NCBI GenBank assembly: GCA_014382445.1
Contig: JACNJS010000031.1
Location: forward strand, 1-39,484
DNA length: 39,484 nucleotides
Source: Bacteroidota bacterium
GTDB lineage: Bacteria > Bacteroidota > Bacteroidia > Bacteroidales > F082
Direction of reading: 5' to 3'
The notes under the pieces are model-generated. The model worked only from the letters and a program-made list of their open reading frames with translations. It had not been told where the DNA came from and did not search any database. The translations under genes and the position numbers were made by a program. The first letter of the stretch is position 1; the number at the start of each line of letters is the position of its first letter. Shown piece after piece: positions 1-9,464 of this stretch.

Positions 1-1165
<1,165 letters not shown>

Positions 1166-1202
1166 GAATATATATGTAACAAGTATTATTATATTGAAGC
1201 TG

Positions 1203-1210
1203 CAAAAATA
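1203..1210 (-). promoter_or_regulatory. Bacteroidota -7 box (TATTTTTG) for the M23 gene
   Basis: On the minus strand TATTTTTG matches the Bacteroidota sigma-ABfr -7 consensus TAnnTTTG and lies 38 bases before the M23 ATG. The match is short and this DNA is AT-rich, so support is mainly positional. Confidence 0.5.
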
Positions 1211-1348
1211 ATCCGTTTTGTTTAAAGTATATTTACTGTTTGAAATACTAAACGAGTTTTGTCGTTTACACCTTAAACAGGAATTTTATTTGCCTCAAAT
1301 ATTTTGTTTTTACTCGATTCCGTTAGTTAGCAAACAAACTAAATTATC

Positions 1349-1356
1349 TAATTTTG
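1349..1356 (+). promoter_or_regulatory. Bacteroidota -7 box (TAATTTTG) for the lipoprotein/lipid kinase/SUI1 operon
   Basis: TAATTTTG matches TAnnTTTG and lies 35 bases upstream of the ATG at 1392, the first gene of three overlapping or abutting genes. The M23 gene is divergent, so both promoters share the 226-base gap. Confidence 0.5.
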
Positions 1357-1391
1357 CGTTTGACAGAGAGAAAATTAAATGTTTGTAAATT

Positions 1392-1742
1392 ATGAAATTG
1401 AAATTCATTATATCTATGTTCTTTGTTGTTGCATCAATCTCACTTGCATCTTCCTGCAAAAAGGAAGATCCGGGAGACGGAACTAAACCTGAAATTGTAG
1501 TGCTTGGTTTAAATCCCTTGTATTGGGCTCAAGATATACCTTATATCGACCCGGGTGCAATTGCTTACGATATTACAACTGCCGGCGATACAATTAATTT
1601 AACAAATGGAATTGTTATAACAAATAATGTTGATGTTGCAGCTATTGGAGATTATAGCGTGAAATATAATGTTGCTGATGAAAGTGGTTTGCATGCTGAA
1701 GAAATGATTAGGGCTGTTAAAGTAGTGTTAGGAAAAAAATGA
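1392..1742 (+). CDS. small lipoprotein with an Ig-like (DUF5011/HYR-type) domain
   Basis: A 116-residue protein with a lipoprotein signal peptide: hydrophobic residues 4-20 followed by a lipobox ending SSC and then KKE, so the mature protein begins at Cys22. The remainder is one beta-sandwich unit with the DUF5011/bacterial Ig-like pattern: PEIVVLG at the start, a DPGAIAYD turn, an IGDYSVKYNVAD strand pair, and a terminal R-x-V-K-V-V. Such domains are usually surface-exposed adhesive or structural modules, but here the domain stands alone. The stop codon overlaps the next start by four bases (ATGA, 1739-1742), so it is translationally coupled to the lipid-kinase gene. The biological role is unknown. 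Confidence 0.75.
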   Translation: MKLKFIISMFFVVASISLASSCKKEDPGDGTKPEIVVLGLNPLYWAQDIPYIDPGAIAYDITTAGDTINLTNGIVITNNVDVAAIGDYSVKYNVADESGLHAEEMIRAVKVVLGKK

Positions 1743-2632
1743 GACGTATTATTTTTATTATAAACCCTAAATCTGTAAAAAAAAACAGGGATCGTATTTC
1801 CAGAGCTATAGAAAAAGGAATAGATCATAATATATATGAAACATCTGTAGTTTATACTAAATCGCCTGGTCATGCTGTTTCACTTAGTAAAGAAGCTGTT
1901 GCCAGGAAAGTAGATATAATTGTGGCTGTTGGAGGCGACGGTACTGTAAATGAAGTAGCATCGTCTATGATTTGCAGTTCATCCGTACTGGGAATTGTGC
2001 CACTAGGTTCAGGAAATGGACTAGCCCGCCATTTGGGAATTTCACGGAATATTGAGAAAGCAATCTATTTAATTAACAATTATACTACCACAATTATTGA
2101 CACCGGATCTGTTAACGGAAAAGTTTTTGTTAGTATAGCTGGCGTTGGTTTTGATGCATTAGTTGCTGAACGTTTTGCCGTAGCTGGTCGTAGAGGGTTT
2201 TTGGGGTATTTTCAAATTATTGCCAACGAATATTTTCACTATAAGCCCCAAAATTATAAAATAACCTTTGAGGATGGCAAGGTAATTACACAAGAGGCAT
2301 TGTTTGTATCGTTTGCCAATTCAAATCAGTTTGGATATAATACCAGCATAGCTCCAAATGCTAAATTAACAGATGGCCTGCTTGATGTTTGCATAATGAA
2401 AAAACCACAAATCTACCGACTTCCATTAATTGCCAATCTATTACTTTTAAGAATGATCGATAATTCTGCCTTGGTAAAAATAGTGAAGTCTGCTAGTTTA
2501 AAAGTTAGCTGTACTCAAAATTCGGTTGTTAACGTTGATGGCGAACCTATAAACTTAGGTAAGGATCTGGAAATTAAAATAAACCCATTATCTTTAAAAA
2601 TCATAATAAATCCAGATGACAGCAAAGTTTAA
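1739..2632 (+). CDS. diacylglycerol kinase-family lipid kinase (YegS/BmrU type)
   Basis: A 297-residue protein of the DAGK catalytic family. It shows the nucleotide-binding motif GGDGTVNEV (residues 65-73), the PLGSGNGLARHL motif (88-99) and, near the C-terminus, NVDGEP. YegS, BmrU and DgkB relatives phosphorylate diacylglycerol or related lipids with ATP at the inner face of the membrane, feeding lipid recycling. The length is normal for the family. The start overlaps the upstream lipoprotein stop (ATGA), and the 3' end overlaps the SUI1 gene by 17 bases, so the three genes probably form one transcript. The exact lipid substrate cannot be read from sequence. Confidence 0.87.
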   Translation: MRRIIFIINPKSVKKNRDRISRAIEKGIDHNIYETSVVYTKSPGHAVSLSKEAVARKVDIIVAVGGDGTVNEVASSMICSSSVLGIVPLGSGNGLARHLGISRNIEKAIYLINNYTTTIIDTGSVNGKVFVSIAGVGFDALVAERFAVAGRRGFLGYFQIIANEYFHYKPQNYKITFEDGKVITQEALFVSFANSNQFGYNTSIAPNAKLTDGLLDVCIMKKPQIYRLPLIANLLLLRMIDNSALVKIVKSASLKVSCTQNSVVNVDGEPINLGKDLEIKINPLSLKIIINPDDSKV

Positions 2633-2954
2633 AAATACAAAAATAGTTTATTCAACAAACCCAGATTTTAACGATTGGGAGGAACAGGATTCAGAAGTTA
2701 TTACTCTTCCTCCAAATGAGCAAAAACTGATCATCAGTCTCGACAAAAAACAGAGAAAAGGGAAAAAAGTGACTTTGGTCAAAGGTTTTGTTGGTAGCGA
2801 TGACAAACTGAAAGAACTGGGCAAATTGCTAAAAACAAAATGTGGTGTCGGGGGTTCGGTTAAAGATAACGAAGTAATTATTCAGGGTGATTTAAGGGAA
2901 AAGGTCGTAACTGTCCTATCAAGTATGGGTTATAATTGTAAAATTAAAGGGTAA
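2616..2954 (+). CDS. yciH: SUI1/YciH-family translation initiation factor-like protein
   Basis: A 112-residue protein whose residues 35-112 match the SUI1/eIF1 fold: the basic KKQRKGKKVTLVKGF strand, a KLKELGKLLKTKCGVGGSV helix and loop, then VIIQGD and a C-terminal helix. Bacterial YciH homologues bind the small ribosomal subunit; E. coli YciH has been reported to act in start-site discrimination and stress-related translation inhibition. The N-terminal 35 residues are a polar extension. Its start lies inside the lipid-kinase gene (17-base overlap), with no ATG of its own further downstream that preserves the domain. Family is certain; function in Bacteroidota is inferred. Confidence 0.88.
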   Translation: MTAKFKNTKIVYSTNPDFNDWEEQDSEVITLPPNEQKLIISLDKKQRKGKKVTLVKGFVGSDDKLKELGKLLKTKCGVGGSVKDNEVIIQGDLREKVVTVLSSMGYNCKIKG

Positions 2955-3002
2955 AGTTTCCTGTTTTAATCATTCACACATTCACTCATTGTAACTTTAA
3001 CC

Positions 3003-3333
3003 ATGAATTTATTAAAGCAAAATTGGGATAACCTTTACACTTCAAAACAAACAGGATGGGATATTGGGTATGTTTCCACACCGTTAAAACAATACTTTGA
3101 TCAACTAACAGATATTTAACCTGTTGAATAATGAAGGGAAATTTACAGGACTTTTGTTTAATCATGAGTTTAATTTTAACGGGCCTCCATTTGGAGGAAC
3201 CACTGATGAGTACATGCAACTGTTTAAACCCTATTTTGAGTTTGAGATTTTTGAAACAGCAATTAATTCAATATTGCCAAGAAAAGGCAGGGAAGTATTT
3301 TTATTGCTTCGAAAGAAAGTAATTACTATCTAA
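3003..3333 (+). pseudogene. SAM-dependent methyltransferase (thiopurine methyltransferase family), internal deletion
   Basis: Two pieces of one gene lie in different frames. Positions 3003-3119 encode 38 residues with the family N-terminus (W-D-x-L-Y then TGWDIGY, then PLKQYFDQL) and end at a stop. From about 3118, in another frame, come residues of the family C-terminus: GLLFNHEFNFNGPPFGGT, EYMQLFKPYFEFEIFETA, then PRKGRE and a terminal LLRKK. Intact members are roughly 190-200 residues, so about 90 residues are missing, including the glycine-rich SAM-binding motif. The gene cannot make a working methyltransferase. The breakpoint lies near 3105-3120. This explains the apparent 430-base gap between the SUI1 gene and the next intact gene. 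Confidence 0.8.
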
Positions 3334-3382
3334 TAAAATATTTTTATTTTAGCATTTTATCACTAATAAACAATTTTAAATT

Positions 3383-4087
3383 ATGAGCAATAACATTATT
3401 CAATCCGTCGGTACTATTGTAAAAAAAGAGAAACTTGCATCAGTTGAAAACGAAACTAACAGTAGGGCTTTAATACTTGAGTCATTACTACCTTATCCAG
3501 GCTATCATGGCACAACAATACCTGATAAACTCGAACCCGAATCGCTGTTTGTAGTTACTAAGAATGTTTATAATGATGAGAGAATTATAAGAACTATTCA
3601 GGAAGTAAAAAAATCAACTAAAATTCATTTTGATGCTGTGCCGGGTACAATATATCTCCAAAATAACCTGGTTAGTATCATTCGTTTTAAAGATGTATCA
3701 TACAACACGATAGCAGAACTTATTGAAAATTTTATCAGGGAAGGAATTGAATTTGAAAAAGCTAAAAAAATTGCTCCGTATGAAGGCATTATCAGAATAA
3801 GAAAATTTTTCAGATTAAGTAAATTAATCGAAGGTATTTACGAAGATATGGATGTTAAAGAGTTTTTCTATTTGCAGGTTCCGGTGCTTATTGATTGGGA
3901 AGAGTTTGAAGTAATAACCAGAAATATCAAATATAATATTGAAAATAATGTTTTTGATGCAGCTCAAACTAGCGTGTACGATGCACAAGGACTTGTTGAT
4001 TTTGTGAGGATATATGATAAAAACACGAATATCGATAAGCTTTCTTCGATAAGAAAAAGTTACTTAAACGCTATTGAAAAACTTTAA
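3383..4087 (+). CDS. conserved-looking protein of unknown function
   Basis: A 234-residue soluble protein with no signal peptide or membrane segment. I do not recognise the family. It begins with a polar segment, then has an alternating strand/helix pattern: SLFVVTKN, a stretch ending TKIHFDAVPGTIYL, and SIIRFKDV, followed by a charged helical region (about 115-165) and an acidic C-terminal half. The IHFDAVPGTIYL and SIIRFKDV strands could form a small alpha/beta domain. It lies 23 bases upstream of the mechanosensitive channel gene on the same strand, so co-transcription is likely. It could be a cytoplasmic partner of the channel, but nothing in the sequence proves that. Confidence 0.6.
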   Translation: MSNNIIQSVGTIVKKEKLASVENETNSRALILESLLPYPGYHGTTIPDKLEPESLFVVTKNVYNDERIIRTIQEVKKSTKIHFDAVPGTIYLQNNLVSIIRFKDVSYNTIAELIENFIREGIEFEKAKKIAPYEGIIRIRKFFRLSKLIEGIYEDMDVKEFFYLQVPVLIDWEEFEVITRNIKYNIENNVFDAAQTSVYDAQGLVDFVRIYDKNTNIDKLSSIRKSYLNAIEKL

Positions 4088-4110
4088 TAATTATTTGTAA
4101 AGCATTATTG

Positions 4111-5385
4111 ATGACATTTATTGAATTAGTAGACAAGGGCACGAAATTTTTTGAAAGTATGGGAGTATCCGAGGATATAGCAACCCACCTTTTTCAAATT
4201 TTGGCATATGTGGTACTCATATTATTTTCATTTGTTGCATATAGAATAACAGAATTTTTATTAAAAAGAGTTATAATTCCCTTAGTTAGAAGGTCGAAAA
4301 CTCATTTTGATGATCTTCTCATTAAAAATAGGTTTTTCATCAGGATGGCCTTTTTAATGCCTGCTCTTATTATTTACTATTCAGTTGAAAGTGATTTATT
4401 TATTCATGAAAACATATCTAATTTTGTTAAGGATCTATCCGTAATATTTTTTTATGTAATAGGTGCACTAATTTTTGAAAGCTTATTAAGCACAGTTAAC
4501 GACTATTATAAACGATTTCATGTAGCCAAAGATCATCCGATAAATGGTATTATTCAGGTGCTAAAAATTGTTATTTATTTAATTGTATTACTTGGGATTT
4601 TCGGTTATATTTTCAATAAAAACATAACTACAGTTTTACTTGGACTTGGAACTCTGTCGGCTGTACTAATGTTGATTTTCAAGGATCCTATACTTGGTTT
4701 TGTGGGGGGCTTACAGTTGATTTTCAATAAGATGATTGCAATCGGCGATTGGATAACAATGCCTAAATATGGTGCTGATGGTAACGTATTGGAAATAAAC
4801 CTGACAACTGTTAAGGTACAAAATTTTGACAAAACCATTATTACTATTCCAACGTATAGTTTGATATCAGATTCTTTTCAAAATTGGAGGGGGATGTCGG
4901 AGTCGGGAGGACGAAGGATTAAACGAGCCATAAACATTGATATGGATAGCATAAAGTTTTGTGATAAGGAAATGCTTAAGAAATTTGAAAAGATTAAAAT
5001 AATAAAGGAATATATTAATAGAAAAGAGAAAGAAATAGCAGAATACAACGCTGCAGAAGAAATTGACCCCTCCATTTTGGTTAACGGACGAAGACAAACT
5101 AACCTCGGAGTTTTTAGAGCATATTTAAAGGCTTATTTAATGAAAAGAACGGATATAAATAATGATATGACGTTTTTAGTTCGTCATCTCGATCCAACGG
5201 AAAAAGGTATTCCGGTACAAATTTATGTTTTCACCACTACAACTGATTGGGGTCAATACGAGGATATCCAGGCTGATATTTTTGATCATATATTGGCGGT
5301 TATACCTGAATTTGAATTGAGAGTTTTTCAATTTCCATCTAACGCAGAAATCTTTAAACTGATCTCCGGAAAACCAATAAATTAG
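4111..5385 (+). CDS. mechanosensitive ion channel, MscS family, YbdG/MscM-like
   Basis: A 424-residue membrane protein. The ATG at 4111 is chosen over the TTG immediately before it. Hydrophobic segments lie at about residues 27-46, 77-92, 108-124, 150-168 and 173-197; the last is the pore-lining MscS helix (GLGTLSAVLMLIFKD). The beta domain follows with GDWITMPKYGADGNVLEINLTTV and the QNWRGMSESGGRRIKR segment characteristic of YbdG. Length matches E. coli YbdG (about 415). YbdG forms miniconductance channels that respond to membrane tension during hypo-osmotic shock. An imperfect CCGGAAA/TTTCCGG inverted repeat (5366-5393) spans the stop codon and is followed by CTTTTC, a weak terminator candidate. 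Confidence 0.88.
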   Translation: MTFIELVDKGTKFFESMGVSEDIATHLFQILAYVVLILFSFVAYRITEFLLKRVIIPLVRRSKTHFDDLLIKNRFFIRMAFLMPALIIYYSVESDLFIHENISNFVKDLSVIFFYVIGALIFESLLSTVNDYYKRFHVAKDHPINGIIQVLKIVIYLIVLLGIFGYIFNKNITTVLLGLGTLSAVLMLIFKDPILGFVGGLQLIFNKMIAIGDWITMPKYGADGNVLEINLTTVKVQNFDKTIITIPTYSLISDSFQNWRGMSESGGRRIKRAINIDMDSIKFCDKEMLKKFEKIKIIKEYINRKEKEIAEYNAAEEIDPSILVNGRRQTNLGVFRAYLKAYLMKRTDINNDMTFLVRHLDPTEKGIPVQIYVFTTTTDWGQYEDIQADIFDHILAVIPEFELRVFQFPSNAEIFKLISGKPIN

Positions 5386-5416
5386 ATTTCCGGCTTTTCA
5401 ACTTTAACTCAGCATA

Positions 5417-5557
5417 ATGAAAAAGGAGAAAAAAACCGTTTTGGGAAATGATGGCAAGCTTAAAAATGATATTTACGTGCGCCCCCAATTGAAGATAATA
5501 ACTTTATTAAGGATTACTACGCTTAGTAATACAATAGAATTGGCAGAATTGAAGTAG
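5417..5557 (+). CDS. possible 46-residue small protein
   Basis: An ATG-initiated frame of 46 codons sits in the 206-base gap between the converging channel and permease genes. It is Lys-rich at the N-terminus (MKKEKKTV) and has a YVRPQLKIITLLRIT core. That recalls the short Y-x-[KR]-P-x-[IL]-x-[IV] peptides common in Bacteroidetes, several of which are orphan secreted or RiPP-like leaders. There are no cysteines, no glycine-rich tail and no modification gene nearby. No promoter is convincing. It may be a chance frame. Confidence 0.25.
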   Translation: MKKEKKTVLGNDGKLKNDIYVRPQLKIITLLRITTLSNTIELAELK

Positions 5558-5591
5558 ATTATTAATAACGATATACTTTTGGCGGCAAACT

Positions 5592-6881
5592 TCAAACTTC
5601 ATAGTTCGAACTTACGGCTTTATTAATCCCCTTATAACTATATCCTAATTCTTCAATCTTTTGGCCAATCAAAAAAGCCGACAATTCATGTCCATAAACT
5701 TTTAACAAATTGTTTTCCGGGTCTGCAATTGTTGAGGTTATATTTGGTATCTTACCAATCTCATTTTCAACTTTTGCCTTACACTTTACACAGGTCATTC
5801 CTTCAACGTTTAATGTAAGTTCAGCAATACCCATTGAAGAAAACATGCTATCTGATTTGTTTATTCTGCTTTTCATTTTTTTTATAATTACATTCATAAA
5901 ACTATATAATACCAAAGCTACAAACAAAACAGTTGAAGAAATTATCAGCCAATAGGGAAGTATCTCATGTTGGTGGTCGCCTGCCATCAGGGATAAAGGT
6001 GTAAACCAACTTGCAGGAAGTAAGTTGTCAATTATAATTCCGAAAAATAAGGCCCCAACAATTAATGAGCTTAGATATATCATTAATGTTTTTTTGCCAA
6101 GATTTTTTCCGATTACTGTTATTGTTGCTGCATTAGTTGCAGGCCCTGCCATTAAAAAAACGAGCAATGCACCGGGAGACAATCCCTTAAGCAATAGTAC
6201 AGCAGCAATTGGAACCGACGCTGTTGCACATATATAAAGAGGAATGGAAACTACCAGTATCAACAACATACTACTAATCCCACTTAAGTGAAACTCGGTA
6301 AAAAAATTATCAGGTACGATTACAGTAATTAGAGCTGCAATAAGTAAACCGATTACCAACCATTTTGCAATGTCGGCTACCATTTCAACAAAAGCATAAT
6401 GCAGAATTGTTTTAATGCTAAACTTTGTTTTTTGCTGTCTTTTTTTCTCGACAGGGATTTCTGTAACACTTTTCTCCATCTTATTTGTTAATAGTCCACC
6501 CATAATTCCGGTAAGAAAAGCAATAATTGGTCTGAGCAGAGCAAAGGGTAACCCAAGCATCGACCATGTGACTAACACTGAATCGACACCTGTTTGTGGA
6601 GTTGATATTAAAAAAGAAACTGAGGAACCTTTTGATGCGCCATTTTTATATAAGGATATTCCGGCAGGTAGGACGCCACAAGAACAAAGCGGTAATGGCA
6701 CACCAAGTAAACTGGCATTAATAACTGATGATGCACTACTTTTTCCTAAATATCTCGACATTAAATCAGGAGGTACAACTACCTTAAGAATACCCGCAAA
6801 CAGAAATCCCAGTAGCAAATAAGGAGCCATTTCTGTTGTGAGCGAAAACAGCACTTCAAAGTAATTACGTATAAATTGCAT
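5592..6881 (-). CDS. permease with C-terminal HMA domain (SO_0444-family Cu/Zn efflux type, ArsP/DUF318 fold)
   Basis: A 429-residue inner-membrane protein. The first 335 residues form two repeats of hydrophobic helices with the permease signature PLPLCSCGVLPAG (62-73), STPQTGVDSV (93-102) and the matching second-half motif MAGPATNAATITVI (244-257). A Lys-rich cytoplasmic loop (133-153) separates the halves. The tail (about 352-420) is a heavy-metal-associated domain with GMTCVKC (C364, C367). This arrangement matches the SO_0444 family annotated as Cu/Zn efflux transporters. It starts 2 bases after the stop of the TonB-receptor-like gene, so the two are surely one operon. A short HQH motif lies at 303-305. 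The metal and transport direction are not decided by sequence. Confidence 0.85.
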   Translation of the reverse strand: MQFIRNYFEVLFSLTTEMAPYLLLGFLFAGILKVVVPPDLMSRYLGKSSASSVINASLLGVPLPLCSCGVLPAGISLYKNGASKGSSVSFLISTPQTGVDSVLVTWSMLGLPFALLRPIIAFLTGIMGGLLTNKMEKSVTEIPVEKKRQQKTKFSIKTILHYAFVEMVADIAKWLVIGLLIAALITVIVPDNFFTEFHLSGISSMLLILVVSIPLYICATASVPIAAVLLLKGLSPGALLVFLMAGPATNAATITVIGKNLGKKTLMIYLSSLIVGALFFGIIIDNLLPASWFTPLSLMAGDHQHEILPYWLIISSTVLFVALVLYSFMNVIIKKMKSRINKSDSMFSSMGIAELTLNVEGMTCVKCKAKVENEIGKIPNITSTIADPENNLLKVYGHELSAFLIGQKIEELGYSYKGINKAVSSNYEV

Positions 6882-6883
6882 AT

Positions 6884-9349
6884 TTAAAATTCCTCCATTT
6901 CAGAACCTTCATCATCATTAGAACGCGATTTATTATCAGGCTTGTAGTTATTAAAACGATAACTAATGCTTATTGTTACAATAGGAGACTCACGGTGATA
7001 TTCACTGTAATTGTAAAAATCCAAACCGCTTGTTGTAAACTCATGTTTGGCAGAAGAAAATATATCACTAACTTGTAATACTGCCGAAAGCTTATTGTCC
7101 ATAAAATCCTGGCGAACAGCAGCGTTAACAACATAATAACCTTCCGACCTGCCTTGGGCCGTTACACTTGGGCCATTGTACATACTGTTGATTTGAATTT
7201 TTGTATTCTTTTTAATATTAAAAGTATTATTAAATCGTGCACTCCAATTATTGCTGGTATTAGAAAAAGTTTCATCATATAGTATGCCTTCAACTTTATA
7301 TTTGTAGAAATTGCCCATTAAATCTACTTCCCACCATTTATATAATTGAAAACTAAGCATAAATTCAATGCCTAAACTATAGTCTTTTCCAACATTTTCT
7401 GGGGCACTCATCATCACGTTTTCTTCAAAAACACTTCTTACATTTTCCACTTTATTGTTGGTGACTCTATAATATCCTTCTACAGAAATCATATTTGTTT
7501 TTCCAATCTTTTTCAGATACCCCAGTTCAAACGAGTCGATATATTCGGGGAGTAGGGCAGGGTTCCCTTTTCTAACATTAAAGGCATCAACCCAGGTGAT
7601 GAAAGGTTCCAGATACCATCCCCTCGATCGTTCTATTCGGCGGGTATAGCTGGTCATTAGTTGATGATCCTTTGGTAATTGATACGATAAATGTATGGAA
7701 GGAAAGATATCCCATCGGTCAATACCATATGTATGGGGGTCGTTACTTGATTCAATATTCCGGAAAGTATATTCTGCACGTAAGCCACCCTGGTAGCCCA
7801 GCTTTCCAAATTCGCCGGCATAAATGGTATATAATGCATGTATATTTCTTTGATAGATATTTGAATTGCTATATTCTGGTTGAATTTTGTAAACACCATC
7901 GCTTGTATCAAGTATATGAAGCTCGGTATAATCTTTACTATTAGAAAAACGAGTTTGAAAACCGGCTTCAAATTTATCTTTCTCGCCGACGGGTATTGTA
8001 TAATCTACTTTTGCTCTAATTCTACTCGATGGTCCCTCTTCTATATTCCTCCTTCCATCCACAATTTTATCAGCTTCATCTTTTAATTCGTTGATGGAGT
8101 TATCTTCAAAATCCCGATTACTATATGAAAATTCAAGTTTTACATCGTGTCCTTGTTTTTTAAATTTATGTTGATAGTTACCGCTGATGTAATAAAAATT
8201 ACCGCCTCTGGTTGATTCATCATAATTTTCGTAAAGGTTATGAATATCCCCGGGAGTTATCCACTCATCATATTCCAAATTAGAAGTTCTATCCATTCTA
8301 CGCTCTCCAAATCTAAAACCTAAGCCTATTATATCATTTGGGCTAAAACTATAATCCAAACCCGTACGAAAACCCCACATATTTCTCTCGCGATTGTTAG
8401 TTCCATCCGTAATTGTTTTATAAGAGGTTTCATTAGTATATGTATGACGTTCGTTATAGCTCTCTCCGGGATTGTTTCTAACATTATAGTCGGCTCCAAA
8501 ATAAATATTCACATTTCGCTTTTTATAGTTGACAAGTATATCACTACCATATTTATCATTTAATCCGGCATTTAGATTAACAACACCACTAAATCCCTGA
8601 AGTTTATTCTTTTTTATGATAATATTGATGATACCAGCAGTTCCATCAGGATCAAATTTGGCCGATGGGTTGGTTATAATTTCAATATTATCGATAGTGC
8701 TTGCCGGAATCTGTTGCAATGCATCGTTAGCATCCAAAACGGATGGTCGTCCGTCAATTAAAACTGTAAAACCTGTACTTCCTCTCAACGAAACATTCCC
8801 TTCAATATCAACTTTAACTGATGGTACATTTTCAAGTACATCAACAGCTGTCCCCGATATTGAGGTAATCTGCTTACTAACATTAATTACCTTTTTATCT
8901 ATTTGATAGTCAATGCGTGGAGCGCTTCCATCTATTACTACCTCATCTAAACTTTCCATAGATGCCTGTAGTTTAATTCTATCAAGATTTATGATCGATT
9001 GTTCTTTGGATATGGTAATGTCAGAAATTATCTGATCCTTATATCCCATAAAGGAAATTTTAATAAAATAGCGGCCGGGAGGAATTTTATCAATGAAAAA
9101 ACGTCCGTTTTTTTGAGTGAAAGTTCCGTTAACCAACTCTTGATTCCGTTTGCTAAAAAGGGCAACTGTAGCGTATTCCACTACATTACCGCTAATTGAA
9201 TCTTCTACAACCCCATTGATTTGCCCAATAGCAGGCATTTCTCCTTGTCTGCCCTGGCCTCTTTTTCCGGGTTGCTGCATGTTTTGACTCAGTAGTGGTA
9301 CACTTATTGCCAATAGTAAAATAAGTGATAAAATTTTAAATGTATGCAT
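6884..9349 (-). CDS. TonB-dependent-receptor-like outer-membrane beta-barrel protein
   Basis: An 821-residue protein; ATG 9349-9347 is preferred over the upstream TTG. A signal peptide (about 1-21, ending LLSQ) is followed by a carboxypeptidase-regulatory-like domain (about 45-125), which is typical of Bacteroidota receptors. A plug domain comes next (about 135-260) with SLRGSTGFTVLIDGRPSVL and IEIITNPSAKFDPDGTAGIINI, then a barrel of aromatic-rich strands to the C-terminus. The plug plus 'outer membrane beta-barrel family' layout is that of receptors lacking a SusD partner, usually used for metals, siderophores or peptides. Coupling to the HMA permease downstream suggests a metal-related substrate. 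No TonB box is obvious. Confidence 0.87.
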   Translation of the reverse strand: MHTFKILSLILLLAISVPLLSQNMQQPGKRGQGRQGEMPAIGQINGVVEDSISGNVVEYATVALFSKRNQELVNGTFTQKNGRFFIDKIPPGRYFIKISFMGYKDQIISDITISKEQSIINLDRIKLQASMESLDEVVIDGSAPRIDYQIDKKVINVSKQITSISGTAVDVLENVPSVKVDIEGNVSLRGSTGFTVLIDGRPSVLDANDALQQIPASTIDNIEIITNPSAKFDPDGTAGIINIIIKKNKLQGFSGVVNLNAGLNDKYGSDILVNYKKRNVNIYFGADYNVRNNPGESYNERHTYTNETSYKTITDGTNNRERNMWGFRTGLDYSFSPNDIIGLGFRFGERRMDRTSNLEYDEWITPGDIHNLYENYDESTRGGNFYYISGNYQHKFKKQGHDVKLEFSYSNRDFEDNSINELKDEADKIVDGRRNIEEGPSSRIRAKVDYTIPVGEKDKFEAGFQTRFSNSKDYTELHILDTSDGVYKIQPEYSNSNIYQRNIHALYTIYAGEFGKLGYQGGLRAEYTFRNIESSNDPHTYGIDRWDIFPSIHLSYQLPKDHQLMTSYTRRIERSRGWYLEPFITWVDAFNVRKGNPALLPEYIDSFELGYLKKIGKTNMISVEGYYRVTNNKVENVRSVFEENVMMSAPENVGKDYSLGIEFMLSFQLYKWWEVDLMGNFYKYKVEGILYDETFSNTSNNWSARFNNTFNIKKNTKIQINSMYNGPSVTAQGRSEGYYVVNAAVRQDFMDNKLSAVLQVSDIFSSAKHEFTTSGLDFYNYSEYHRESPIVTISISYRFNNYKPDNKSRSNDDEGSEMEEF

Positions 9350-9464
9350 CAATAATAGTTTCTGAATAAAATGTAATATTGTTTTTAGACAAATTGTATC
9401 CAGGTTTTATTCCAACCGGATTAATAAATTAATATGAATTAAGCTGTTATTGAATTAGATTATT

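Noticed and set aside
3124-3333. Separate small gene of 63-69 residues
   Set aside because: It matches the C-terminus of the methyltransferase family and belongs to the broken gene at 3003-3333.
6415-6822. Plus-strand frame of 135 codons inside the HMA permease
   Set aside because: No start context or known motif; the opposite strand encodes a clear transporter through the same region.
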